NCBI GenBank assembly: GCA_016342685.1
Contig: JAEINU010000007.1
Location: 62,001 to 126,000, forward strand
Direction: 5' to 3'
From: Bacteroidales bacterium
Lineage (GTDB): Bacteria > Bacteroidota > Bacteroidia > Bacteroidales > UBA12077
Length of the DNA: 64,000 nt
Positions 42,511 through 50,202 of this stretch are shown piece after piece. Below the pieces are notes generated by a model, which saw only the letters and a list, made by a program, of their open reading frames with translations, had not been told where the DNA came from and ran no database searches. How positions within the stretch are numbered: position 1 is the first letter of the stretch; each line of letters begins with the position of its first letter. The position numbers and the translations under genes were made by a program.

Positions 42511-43143
42511 TTAATTAAAAATATCTAATAAAATAGGTTTCAGTCCACTAAAGAAGAATTCCACGGCTATTACCATAACAATTAACCCCATTAAGCGCAT
42601 CATCACATTTTTTCCGGTTTCGCCCAAAAATTTAATGATCTTTGAAGAACTTGCGAGTATAATAAATGTTAAAAGCAGTACAAGAAAAATTGCTATAAAT
42701 AATGCAACTATTTTACCGACACTGGTAGCGTCTTCCATTAATACGATTGAATTGGTTATTGCTCCAGGGCCGCATATCATTGGAATTGCTAGTGGTGTTA
42801 CTGAAATATCGTTAACATATGTTTTAATTTCCGATTCTTTTACCTTAACCTTTCCCAATCGCGCTTGCAGCATATCCATTCCCATAAGAAAAAATATAAC
42901 CCCTCCAACAATTCTAAAGCTATTCACAGAGATACCAAAGAAGTTAAATAGCAATTGACCCGATAATGCAAATGCAATAATGGTAATAAAGGAAATAATA
43001 ACGGCTTTTCTTGCAGTTCTAACCCTGTTCTTATGTTCTAATTCGGATGTCATGGTCATGAAGATAGGCATGGTTCCGATAGGGTTTATGAGCGTAAAAA
43101 ATGATGTAAAGCTCAAAAGTGCAAAAGTTATTGTTTCATTCAT
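42511..43143 (-). CDS. MarC-family membrane protein (UPF0056)
   Basis: A 210-residue protein with six membrane segments and the family hallmark LINPIGTMPIFMTMT near the N-terminus, then PLAIPMICGPGAITNSIVLM in the middle. MarC proteins were once linked to multiple-antibiotic resistance, but that role was withdrawn and the substrate is unknown. It lies 39 nt downstream of a HEPN-like gene on the same strand. Confidence 0.94.
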   Translation of the reverse strand: MNETITFALLSFTSFFTLINPIGTMPIFMTMTSELEHKNRVRTARKAVIISFITIIAFALSGQLLFNFFGISVNSFRIVGGVIFFLMGMDMLQARLGKVKVKESEIKTYVNDISVTPLAIPMICGPGAITNSIVLMEDATSVGKIVALFIAIFLVLLLTFIILASSSKIIKFLGETGKNVMMRLMGLIVMVIAVEFFFSGLKPILLDIFN

Positions 43144-43182
43144 TGTTTGTCATTTTTATTTTATCGAAATTATAGTTAATTA

Positions 43183-43677
43183 TTAAAATGTGTAGTAAAA
43201 ATTAGAATTAATTTTTTTATCAGCAATGATTCCTTTGTTCATTCCTTCGAGTAATCTGATACTGGCTTTTTTAAAATCAATATAAAAATCCTCAGCAACC
43301 AAGATAAGCTTTTGGTCAATTTCTTTTAAATGTTGTTTGCCAAAATCAGAATGTTTTTGATATGTTAGATAAACATATTTCCCAGATGTAAAAGTATGTG
43401 CTAAGCTTGCCCTAAGTTGGTCGTATAAAAGATGATTGTTATTAAACTGCGCATATTTTTGAGGCATTAAACGGTTTATTGCATGAGAAAAACGGAGCTT
43501 AGACTGATCTCTTGCCTTTAAGGGTTTCGAATCTAGAAAACTTCCCAATGTTTCTAATCCTTGTGCCATTATAACAAATGCAAAATGATAAAGCTCTGCA
43601 TCTATCAATCTTTGGATATCATCAATAAAAACTGTTTGTATGAATTGTTTTGACGAAATTAGGTTTTGATTCTCCAT
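43183..43677 (-). CDS. HEPN-like helical protein of unknown function
   Basis: A 164-residue all-helical protein. LYDQLRASLAHTF contains Arg-x4-His, the motif of HEPN domains (R-x4-6-H), many of which are RNases in toxin-antitoxin systems. Only this motif and the helical content support that. No antitoxin-like nucleotidyltransferase is adjacent. It lies 41 nt after ywbE and 39 nt before the MarC gene. It may instead be a conserved housekeeping helical-bundle protein. Confidence 0.6.
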   Translation of the reverse strand: MENQNLISSKQFIQTVFIDDIQRLIDAELYHFAFVIMAQGLETLGSFLDSKPLKARDQSKLRFSHAINRLMPQKYAQFNNNHLLYDQLRASLAHTFTSGKYVYLTYQKHSDFGKQHLKEIDQKLILVAEDFYIDFKKASIRLLEGMNKGIIADKKINSNFYYTF

Positions 43678-43718
43678 TATTTAATATTTGATTGCTTTTG
43701 AATTTCAAAACTTACACT

Positions 43719-43913
43719 TTAGGCTTCAATTTCTTTTACACGACCAACTTCTCCAGTTGTTAGTCTAACTTTTATTCCATGTGGGTGTGATGATGAATTT
43801 GTTAGAATATCCTTAACAACTCCTTGTGTTAATTTACCTGATCGTTGATCTTGTTTAAGAACAATTGACACTGAGATCCCTGGCTTTATGTTTGACCTGA
43901 TAGTTCCGCTCAT
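43719..43913 (-). CDS. YwbE-family small protein (DUF2196)
   Basis: A 64-residue protein matching the YwbE family (IRSNIKPGISVSIVLKQDQRSGKLTQGVVKDILTNS). It is predicted to be a small beta barrel with a KOW/SH3-like look, possibly nucleic-acid binding. Function unknown. Its ATG overlaps the stop of the nucleoid-associated protein gene by 1 nt (TAATG), so translation is probably coupled. Confidence 0.9.
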   Translation of the reverse strand: MSGTIRSNIKPGISVSIVLKQDQRSGKLTQGVVKDILTNSSSHPHGIKVRLTTGEVGRVKEIEA

Positions 43914-44956
43914 TATTTTTCTTCTTTAAAAAATATTTGATAATACTGCATTCCTGTTTTTTCATCAACTCCACGAGAGATGTATTCTCTGTTACCGTGC
44001 ACATAAATATGGAAGTTCTTATCAAGTTTTATAACACTTTTAAAAATACGTGCTTGTTTTTTTACTGCACTATCCGAAATCTGAAATTCATCTGAAATCT
44101 GAACTTCGTTGTCAGATTCATATACTTTCTTATAATCGTTAAAGCTGCCTATAATATCCTTATCTTCAATTACTTTTTCGGCGAAATCTTCCATTTCGAA
44201 GTTGTCGGTTTCTTTAAAGAATTTCTTTGATTTATTAATTAAATCGACCTGATCGGCTTTTGCCATGTCGTATTCGTTCGGAAGTTCCTTAATTACAAAA
44301 TCCTTGTACATTTTCATCACATTTTCGGTGTGATAATATTCATCTTCACGTTGTTTGATTTTAAGAAAATCATCAATCCAATATCGAGCATCTTCTCCTT
44401 TGCTAAGTTTATCGACCGACGTAACTACATATCCATTTTCTTTTTCAGTATTTAGAATCAAACATCCTTTATCTAATTTTTTAATGTCGATTCCTTGCTC
44501 GCTTTCTATGGAATAGTTGTCTTCGTTCGGATAAACTTTTAAAAAAGTTTCTTTTGTTTCTGATTTAAATAATCCAATTGCATCGACAGGTTCGTTATTA
44601 AACTCTAGATCTTGGAAATATACTGTGTAAAACTCACCACCATTAATGTTTGGATGAGTAGAGTTTTCGTAAAGATGTTTTGCCAAATTCATTGATTGAT
44701 CCATGATTTGTTCTGGATCATCAAATACTTTTTGTGCGTAATGATATACTTCGTTTAAGTTTAAATCAGATTCGTGATAGAAATTGAAGAATTCGTTTGA
44801 TTTAAATGGAGTAAGAAAATATTTGGTAAGTAATTCTTTAATCTCATCATTAATGTTTAATAAGTCTTTAGAAAAACGAATATTCTCTTCGCTGTATTTA
44901 CTTCCAACTTTATGAACAACTAGTTGGTCTATAATTGTTTCTGAAAATAAGATCAT
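43913..44956 (-). CDS. 37-kDa nucleoid-associated protein (NdpA/YejK family)
   Basis: A 347-residue protein of the NdpA/YejK nucleoid-associated family. Visible features are the start MILFSETIIDQLVVHKVG, FYTVYFQDLEFNNEPVDAIGLFK and a C-terminal FHIYVHGNREYISRG. I chose the ATG at 44956 because the family begins just before the VHKVG stretch; the longer frame adds 21 unrelated hydrophobic residues. The YwbE gene overlaps its stop. Exact function in chromosome packaging is not established. Confidence 0.88.
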   Translation of the reverse strand: MILFSETIIDQLVVHKVGSKYSEENIRFSKDLLNINDEIKELLTKYFLTPFKSNEFFNFYHESDLNLNEVYHYAQKVFDDPEQIMDQSMNLAKHLYENSTHPNINGGEFYTVYFQDLEFNNEPVDAIGLFKSETKETFLKVYPNEDNYSIESEQGIDIKKLDKGCLILNTEKENGYVVTSVDKLSKGEDARYWIDDFLKIKQREDEYYHTENVMKMYKDFVIKELPNEYDMAKADQVDLINKSKKFFKETDNFEMEDFAEKVIEDKDIIGSFNDYKKVYESDNEVQISDEFQISDSAVKKQARIFKSVIKLDKNFHIYVHGNREYISRGVDEKTGMQYYQIFFKEEK

Positions 44957-45121
44957 AAATAATATTTTTAAACTGCAATAAAGGTACTGTATAAAAAACA
45001 AATATCCCCAGGCAACCACACCCGAGGATATTCTAAATTAAATTTCGAAAATCGAAAAATAACCTGATGCAAAGATACTCAATAAAAGTATTTTTTTGCT
45101 ACAAAAACAAATAAAGATTGC

Positions 45122-45394
45122 TTAGAACTCAAAGTGATAACCCACGCTAATAGTAACCGGAGTTAATTTACTCATTTCGTAACTATAATCTATTAATTCG
45201 TTTCGGTAGGTCTCTACATCATCAGATCGAATCGGTACAATTAGATCAACATTTATCCCACTCTTTTTTTTGCTTCCAAAACTTAAACAATAGATAGTTT
45301 TATTGGCCATTCCAAGTCCAAAGTTGAGATGCTTATAATTTGGATTTTTAGCATATGTGCTAGCGGATAGCAATACAGCACAGAATAAGTTTTT
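45122..45394 (-). pseudogene. Broken or truncated outer-membrane protein gene
   Basis: The open frame translates as a signal-peptide-like stretch (KNLFCAVLLSASTYAK), then about 70 residues of beta pattern ending VTISVGYHFEF, as in barrel proteins. There is no ATG: the frame runs back to a TAA directly beside a run of seven A, and the first usable start is TTG at 45373, which would lose most of the signal peptide. A frameshift in the A run or loss of the 5' end is likely. It lies 16 nt after the TPR protein gene. Confidence 0.5.
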
Positions 45395-45410
45395 TTATTA
45401 AAAAACAGAT

Positions 45411-46511
45411 CTAGTTGAAGTTAATTTCTGGAAAAACGGCAAGATTTAAAGCTGCTTTTTTATACTTGGCAGATTGTTTAGGGTTTGATTGTTTTACAAT
45501 TCGTGAAAGTCCAAAATAAGCGTATGATTTATATTGATTTGCAAAATCACCATATTTGTCAAGTTGATTGATGCTTTTTTTGTAAATTATTTCAGCATCG
45601 GCTAAATTCTTATCTTTCTTTTCAAGAATAATTCCTTCATAAATCTGTGCAATAGTTGTAAAAAAGTCGTTGCTATGATTTGTGTGTTCTAATACTAGAA
45701 TTAATTCTTTTGCTTTATTGTATTTCTTTAAAAGTAAAAGATTTTGAACCTGATACAAATCATAAAGCAAGTTATTGGGATAGTCTTTTGTTAATTGTTT
45801 TATATACTTGAGAGCCTTCTTAAAATCTTTCTCAAAATACATATTAACATAAACCAGAAAGAACAAGGACTCTGTTTTAAGAAATATGCCATGTTTTCCA
45901 TTAAATTCTAACTGTTTTATTCCCTTTGTGGCATTTCCATTAGGAAAGAAGTATGCCACAGGTTTATAAACAGGATGTGCTTTAGGGTAATATTCTCTGT
46001 AGTAGTTGTATACTCCCGAAGAAAAATTGAAGTCGATTAATGAATCTGTTAACTCAAAACCTTTAATCAACATTTTATACGCACTGTTCAAATGAGGAAT
46101 AACCTTCCCTGAAATATGATTATCAGCAAAATATTGCATAATTAACAATCTCCCTAACAAATTGAAAAAGATAGCTTCTGAATTATCTTCGTTTTTCTCA
46201 AGTTGTTTTTCGACTTTTACTAATGCTTGAGCAAGGCTGTTTAGAAAATCTTCTTCATATTTACTTTCTGGTGTTATTGGAAAATATTTCCAGTAAAGAG
46301 TTAAAGATCTATAAATACCAGGAAAGGGGTGATTAGGATATTCTTTTTCAAGATTCTCAATTGTTTTTTCCGAATTTAGAAACCTAAAATTATAGATGCT
46401 ATCTATGTTTTGCTGCAATTCTTGTACATACAAAGTGTCAGTTAGAATTGATTCTTGACTATAAATATTTAATGTAACAACTAAAAAACAAAAAGTTATA
46501 AATCTGCTCAT
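45411..46511 (-). CDS. Exported TPR-like protein
   Basis: A 366-residue protein with a signal peptide (MSRFITFCFLVVTLNIYSQ) and helical-repeat (TPR-like) content, strongest at residues 225-345 (FKKALKYIKQLTKDYPNNLLYDLYQVQNL, then YNKAKELILVLEH). It probably acts in the periplasm as a protein-binding scaffold. No enzymatic motif is visible. The broken barrel-like frame follows 16 nt downstream, suggesting a former two-gene outer-membrane unit. Confidence 0.8.
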   Translation of the reverse strand: MSRFITFCFLVVTLNIYSQESILTDTLYVQELQQNIDSIYNFRFLNSEKTIENLEKEYPNHPFPGIYRSLTLYWKYFPITPESKYEEDFLNSLAQALVKVEKQLEKNEDNSEAIFFNLLGRLLIMQYFADNHISGKVIPHLNSAYKMLIKGFELTDSLIDFNFSSGVYNYYREYYPKAHPVYKPVAYFFPNGNATKGIKQLEFNGKHGIFLKTESLFFLVYVNMYFEKDFKKALKYIKQLTKDYPNNLLYDLYQVQNLLLLKKYNKAKELILVLEHTNHSNDFFTTIAQIYEGIILEKKDKNLADAEIIYKKSINQLDKYGDFANQYKSYAYFGLSRIVKQSNPKQSAKYKKAALNLAVFPEINFN

Positions 46512-46593
46512 CTAATTTAAAAGTATTTACAATTCAAAATCAAAAGTAAATGTATAAACAGTTTTCTTTTATTTTGTTATTTTAATGCTAAAA

Positions 46594-47427
46594 TTAGTTT
46601 AAAGTAAAGCTTTTTTTTACTCGCACTCCTTTTTCTGTTTTATGAACCTTAGCACACTCATTATATAAATCGTGCTGAAAAAACAAAGTGTAGTTTTTAT
46701 CTGCAGCCTCGTTCAGGAAATCTTCTTTTTCTTGGAGCATTTTCATAGGATAAACATCATAAGCCATATTCCAAACTAAAGGAATGTGTGCTGTAGATGG
46801 AATTAGGTCGGCCATAAATACTATTGTTTCCTTACCAGTATTTATGAAAGGAATGATTTGACCTACGGTATGTCCATTATATAAACGAAGATTTATTCCA
46901 GGATATAGTTCTATATCTTGTTCAACAAATTTTAACTGCCCACTATCAAACATTGGTTTTAGATTCTCTTCTAAAAAAGCAGCTCCTTCTTGTTTGTTTG
47001 GTTTCATAGCCCATTCCCAATGAGGTTTACTAACCCAATAATTTGCATTTTTAAAAGTGAGTTCAAATCCCGATTTATCGGAATTGTACTTAACTCCGCC
47101 ACCACAATGATCTGCATGTAGGTGAGTTAGTATAATATCGGTTACATCATCAAAAGAATATCCATTCTTTTTTAAAGCTCCTTCCAATCCATTGCCACCA
47201 TTTAAATAAACATGACTAAAGAATTTCTCGTCTTGTTTATCGCCATATCCATTGTCAATTAGAATTACTCTGTCGCCTGTATCAATTAACAAAGAGCGCA
47301 AAGCCCAATTGCATAAATTGTTTTCATCTGCCGGATATTTTTTATTCCATAAAAATTTAGGAACAACTCCAAACATTGAGCCACCATCAATTTTAAAGTT
47401 TGTAATATGAATAGGATATAGTTTCAT
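46594..47427 (-). CDS. Metallo-beta-lactamase-fold hydrolase
   Basis: A 277-residue soluble hydrolase. The metal site is THLHADHCGGG (HxHxDH), with further ligands in NGHTVGQ, FMADLIPS and FFQHDLY. It lacks a signal peptide, so it acts in the cytoplasm. The layout resembles lactonase-like or glyoxalase II-related branches, but the substrate cannot be assigned. It is divergent from the mpl-like ligase gene with an 80-nt gap holding both promoters. Confidence 0.93.
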   Translation of the reverse strand: MKLYPIHITNFKIDGGSMFGVVPKFLWNKKYPADENNLCNWALRSLLIDTGDRVILIDNGYGDKQDEKFFSHVYLNGGNGLEGALKKNGYSFDDVTDIILTHLHADHCGGGVKYNSDKSGFELTFKNANYWVSKPHWEWAMKPNKQEGAAFLEENLKPMFDSGQLKFVEQDIELYPGINLRLYNGHTVGQIIPFINTGKETIVFMADLIPSTAHIPLVWNMAYDVYPMKMLQEKEDFLNEAADKNYTLFFQHDLYNECAKVHKTEKGVRVKKSFTLN

Positions 47428-47507
47428 AACAGAAATAGATTTAATTCAATATTTAATATTTCGAGTACAGTTTATTATCTTCACGCATTAAATACAAATA
47501 TATAATA

Positions 47508-48869
47508 ATGAAAGTTCATTTTATAGCAATTGGTGGCAGTGCAATGCATAATTTAGCCATAAGCCTTTGTAAAAAAGGATATCAGGTTTCAGGGTCAGAT
47601 GATGAAATATTTGAACCATCACGAAGTCGACTGAGTAAGCACGGGATATTACCCGAAAAAAGCGGATGGGATGTTGCAAAAATCAATACTGATATTGATG
47701 CTGTAATACTTGGCATGCATGCCAGAGAAGATAACCCTGAATTAATAAAGGCACGAGAATTAAAATTGAGAATATATTCTTATCCGGAATATTTATACGA
47801 ACAAACTAAAAATAAGATTAGAGTGGTAATTGGTGGTAGTCATGGGAAGACAACCATTACCTCAATGATAATGCATGTGTTGAAATTTCACAACAAGAAG
47901 TTTGATTACATGGTTGGTGCTCAGATTGATGGCTTTGATACAATGGTTAGTTTATCTAACGATACGTCTGTTGCTGTTTTCGAAGGTGACGAGTACCTTT
48001 CGTCTCCAATTGATCGCAGACCAAAGTTCCATTTATACAAACCTCACATTGCAGTTTTGAGTGGTATTGCATGGGATCATATCAATGTTTTTCCAACGTT
48101 CGAAAATTATGTAGATCAGTTTAAAATATTTATTGATAAGATTGAAGAAAAAGGTTCCTTGTTCTATTGCGATTTGGATTCAAATCTTACTAGTCTTGTT
48201 GCAAATACAAACAATAGTATCGAAAAAACAGCATATGGCGTTCATCCTTTTTCAATAGAAAAGGGCATAACATATGTAAATAGCATGGATGAGAATATTC
48301 CACTAAAGATTTTCGGTGAACATAATCTTCAAAATATGAACGCCGCTAAATTGGTTTGTAATAAACTCGATATTAGCGATAATGATTTTTACATGGCAAT
48401 TGCTGAATTTAGTGGGGCATCGAAACGATTAGAGGTTCTAGCTGAAAACACAGAAACAAAGATTTTTTTGGATTTTGCGCACTCGCCATCAAAGTTAAAG
48501 GCGACAGTTAATGCCGTTAAGAACCAGTATAAAGGCAAAAAACTTTTTGCAGTTATGGAATTACATACTTTTAGCAGCCTTAATAGTGATTTTCTCAGTG
48601 AATATAAAGATTGCATGAATGAAGCAGATGTTGGAGTTGTATATTATAATCCCGACGTTATTAAGCATAAGAAACTTGAATCAATTAGTATGGAGCAAGT
48701 GAGAAGAGCCTTTAATAAAGATGATCTTACAATAATCATTTCACAGGCAGAATTGTTAAAATTCATAAAAAAAACAAACTTATTGAATACTAGTCTTTTA
48801 ATGATGAGTAGCGGTAATTTTTCGGGTATTGATTTAAAAAGTTTTGCAAAAGATCTATTAAAATCATAA
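47508..48869 (+). CDS. mpl: Mur-ligase-family protein, probably Mpl
   Basis: A 453-residue protein of the Mpl type, which recycles cell-wall tripeptide by joining it to UDP-MurNAc. The N-terminal Rossmann domain begins VHFIAIGGSAMHNLA, the ATP loop is GGSHGKTTI (about residue 110), and SGIAWDHINVFPTFENY and FLDFAHSPSKLKATV follow. MurC differs in the first motif, and no other mur genes are near, so Mpl is favoured. Biochemical proof would need activity on tripeptide. Confidence 0.88.
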   Translation: MKVHFIAIGGSAMHNLAISLCKKGYQVSGSDDEIFEPSRSRLSKHGILPEKSGWDVAKINTDIDAVILGMHAREDNPELIKARELKLRIYSYPEYLYEQTKNKIRVVIGGSHGKTTITSMIMHVLKFHNKKFDYMVGAQIDGFDTMVSLSNDTSVAVFEGDEYLSSPIDRRPKFHLYKPHIAVLSGIAWDHINVFPTFENYVDQFKIFIDKIEEKGSLFYCDLDSNLTSLVANTNNSIEKTAYGVHPFSIEKGITYVNSMDENIPLKIFGEHNLQNMNAAKLVCNKLDISDNDFYMAIAEFSGASKRLEVLAENTETKIFLDFAHSPSKLKATVNAVKNQYKGKKLFAVMELHTFSSLNSDFLSEYKDCMNEADVGVVYYNPDVIKHKKLESISMEQVRRAFNKDDLTIIISQAELLKFIKKTNLLNTSLLMMSSGNFSGIDLKSFAKDLLKS

Positions 48870-49031
48870 AATCATTTGTTTATTTCAAAATCTTTTGCTT
48901 TTTTTGCTGCTCGAAAATTTGAAAGAGTACATTGAAATTATTGTTGTAAAGGAGATTATTTAGAAATCTAGGGTAAATATTCATCGTTGAAATACATCTT
49001 AAAAAAAAAGATGAAAAAAATGAAAAAAATA

Positions 49032-49062
49032 TTTGCAAGAATGAAAAAATCATTTACTTTTG
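49032..49062 (+). promoter_or_regulatory. Promoter of tRNA-Glu and rpsT
   Basis: TTTG (49032-49035), a 19-nt spacer and TACTTTTG (49055-49062) fit the Bacteroidota consensus. Transcription would start about 20 nt before the tRNA. The rest of the 220-nt gap before it is AT-rich with no gene. Confidence 0.72.
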
Positions 49063-49089
49063 CACCACCAAGTTTTAAACTTGAATAAT

Positions 49090-49161
49090 GGTCCGTTCGT
49101 CTAGGGGTTAGGACGCTAGGTTTTCATCCTAGTAACAGGGGTTCGATTCCCCTACGGACTA
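49090..49161 (+). tRNA. tRNA-Glu, anticodon TTC
   Basis: A 72-nt cloverleaf: acceptor GGTCCGT pairs with ACGGACT (first pair G-U), anticodon stem CTAGG/CCTAG with loop TTTTCAT giving anticodon TTC, and T arm AGGGG-TTCGATT-CCCCT. The CCA end is not encoded. rpsT begins 29 nt later, so both are probably on one transcript. Confidence 0.96.
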
Positions 49162-49190
49162 CAAAGTTTTAATAAGTTAACGGAGAAGTT

Positions 49191-49442
49191 ATGGCAAACC
49201 ATAAGTCAGCAGAGAAAAGAGCAAGACAAAACGAAGTAGCACGATTACATAATAAATATTATGCAAGAGGAGCTCGTAATATGATTAAGAAGTTACGTGA
49301 AACTACTGATAAAACTGAGGCAACTGAAATGTTACCAAAAGTTTGTGCAACGCTTGATAAATTAGCTAAGAAAAATATTATCCATACAAATAAGGCAGCG
49401 AATTTAAAATCAAGCTTGACATTATTAGTAAATAAGTTATAA
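49191..49442 (+). CDS. rpsT: 30S ribosomal protein S20
   Basis: An 83-residue basic helical protein of the small subunit (ANHKSAEKRARQNEVARLHNK), which binds 16S rRNA early in assembly. The length is normal. A GGAG lies 7-10 nt before the start, one of few Shine-Dalgarno-like sites in the window. It follows tRNA-Glu and ends at a strong terminator. Confidence 0.97.
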   Translation: MANHKSAEKRARQNEVARLHNKYYARGARNMIKKLRETTDKTEATEMLPKVCATLDKLAKKNIIHTNKAANLKSSLTLLVNKL

Positions 49443-49460
49443 TCAAACTTACATATTTCA

Positions 49461-49493
49461 AAAGCCTTTCTTCATACGAAGAAAGGCTTTTTT
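49461..49493 (+). terminator. Rho-independent terminator of rpsT
   Basis: A perfect 13-bp stem (49461-49473 with 49478-49490), a 4-nt loop and a T run, 18 nt after the rpsT stop. Confidence 0.94.
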
Positions 49494-49536
49494 GTTTTTA
49501 TACTTTTCCTAACTTTACAAACTAAATTTCTTTATT

Positions 49537-50118
49537 ATGATTAAAAGAGTTTGTGTTTTTTGTGCCTCGAGTCATAAGGTTGATTCAAAATATTTTGATG
49601 TAGCAGAGAGTACTGCTAATCTGTTTGCCAAAAATAGTATTACAACAGTTTATGGTGGTGGAGCAGTTGGTTTAATGGGTAGGCTTGCAGACGTTGCTAT
49701 GGATAAAGGTGGAGAGGTTATTGGAATAATTCCATCGTTTATGATGGATGTGGAGTGGGGGCATAAAAATATTACCGAGCTTATTTTGGTAAAAGATATG
49801 CACGAACGTAAGAAAAAGCTTGTTGAGAATGTTGATGCAATTGTAATTTTGCCTGGAGGTTCGGGAACTTTAGAGGAGGCTATGGAGGTAATTACACTTA
49901 AACGTTTAGGGAAATTTACAAAACCAATAATTTTTGTTAATACGGATGGATTTTACGATAGTTTGTTTCTGTTATTTGAAAAGATGATTGAAGAAAAATT
50001 TATGAGAGAGGAGCATCGGTCTATGTGGCAATCTGTTGACGATCCTGAAAATATTATTTCTGCAATTGAAAAATCACCAATATGGGATGAGTCTGCAATT
50101 AATATTGCAGCTGTTTAA
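49537..50118 (+). CDS. LOG-family nucleotide 5'-monophosphate phosphoribohydrolase
   Basis: A 193-residue Rossmann-like protein of the LOG (lysine decarboxylase-like) family. It carries the family motif PGGSGTLEEAMEV, plus YGGGAVGLMG near the start. LOG enzymes release a base from nucleoside monophosphates; plant and some bacterial members activate cytokinins, and others handle purine or pyrimidine nucleotides. The bacterial role is not fixed. It is monocistronic and ends at a terminator shared with the convergent PP2C gene. Confidence 0.93.
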   Translation: MIKRVCVFCASSHKVDSKYFDVAESTANLFAKNSITTVYGGGAVGLMGRLADVAMDKGGEVIGIIPSFMMDVEWGHKNITELILVKDMHERKKKLVENVDAIVILPGGSGTLEEAMEVITLKRLGKFTKPIIFVNTDGFYDSLFLLFEKMIEEKFMREEHRSMWQSVDDPENIISAIEKSPIWDESAINIAAV

Positions 50119-50152
50119 AAAATAAATTTAGTTCTGAAGAAGTTCAGATATA

Positions 50153-50191
50153 AAAAAGTTGTCACCTTTTGATAAAAGATGACAACTTTTT
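50153..50191. terminator. Bidirectional terminator between LOG and PP2C genes
   Basis: AAAAAGTTGTCA (50153-50164) pairs with TGACAACTTTTT (50180-50191), and the interior adds a CTTTT/AAAAG stem after one mismatch. Each strand ends in a T run, so it can stop transcription from both sides. Confidence 0.88.
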
Positions 50192-50202
50192 CTTATTTGG
50201 TA

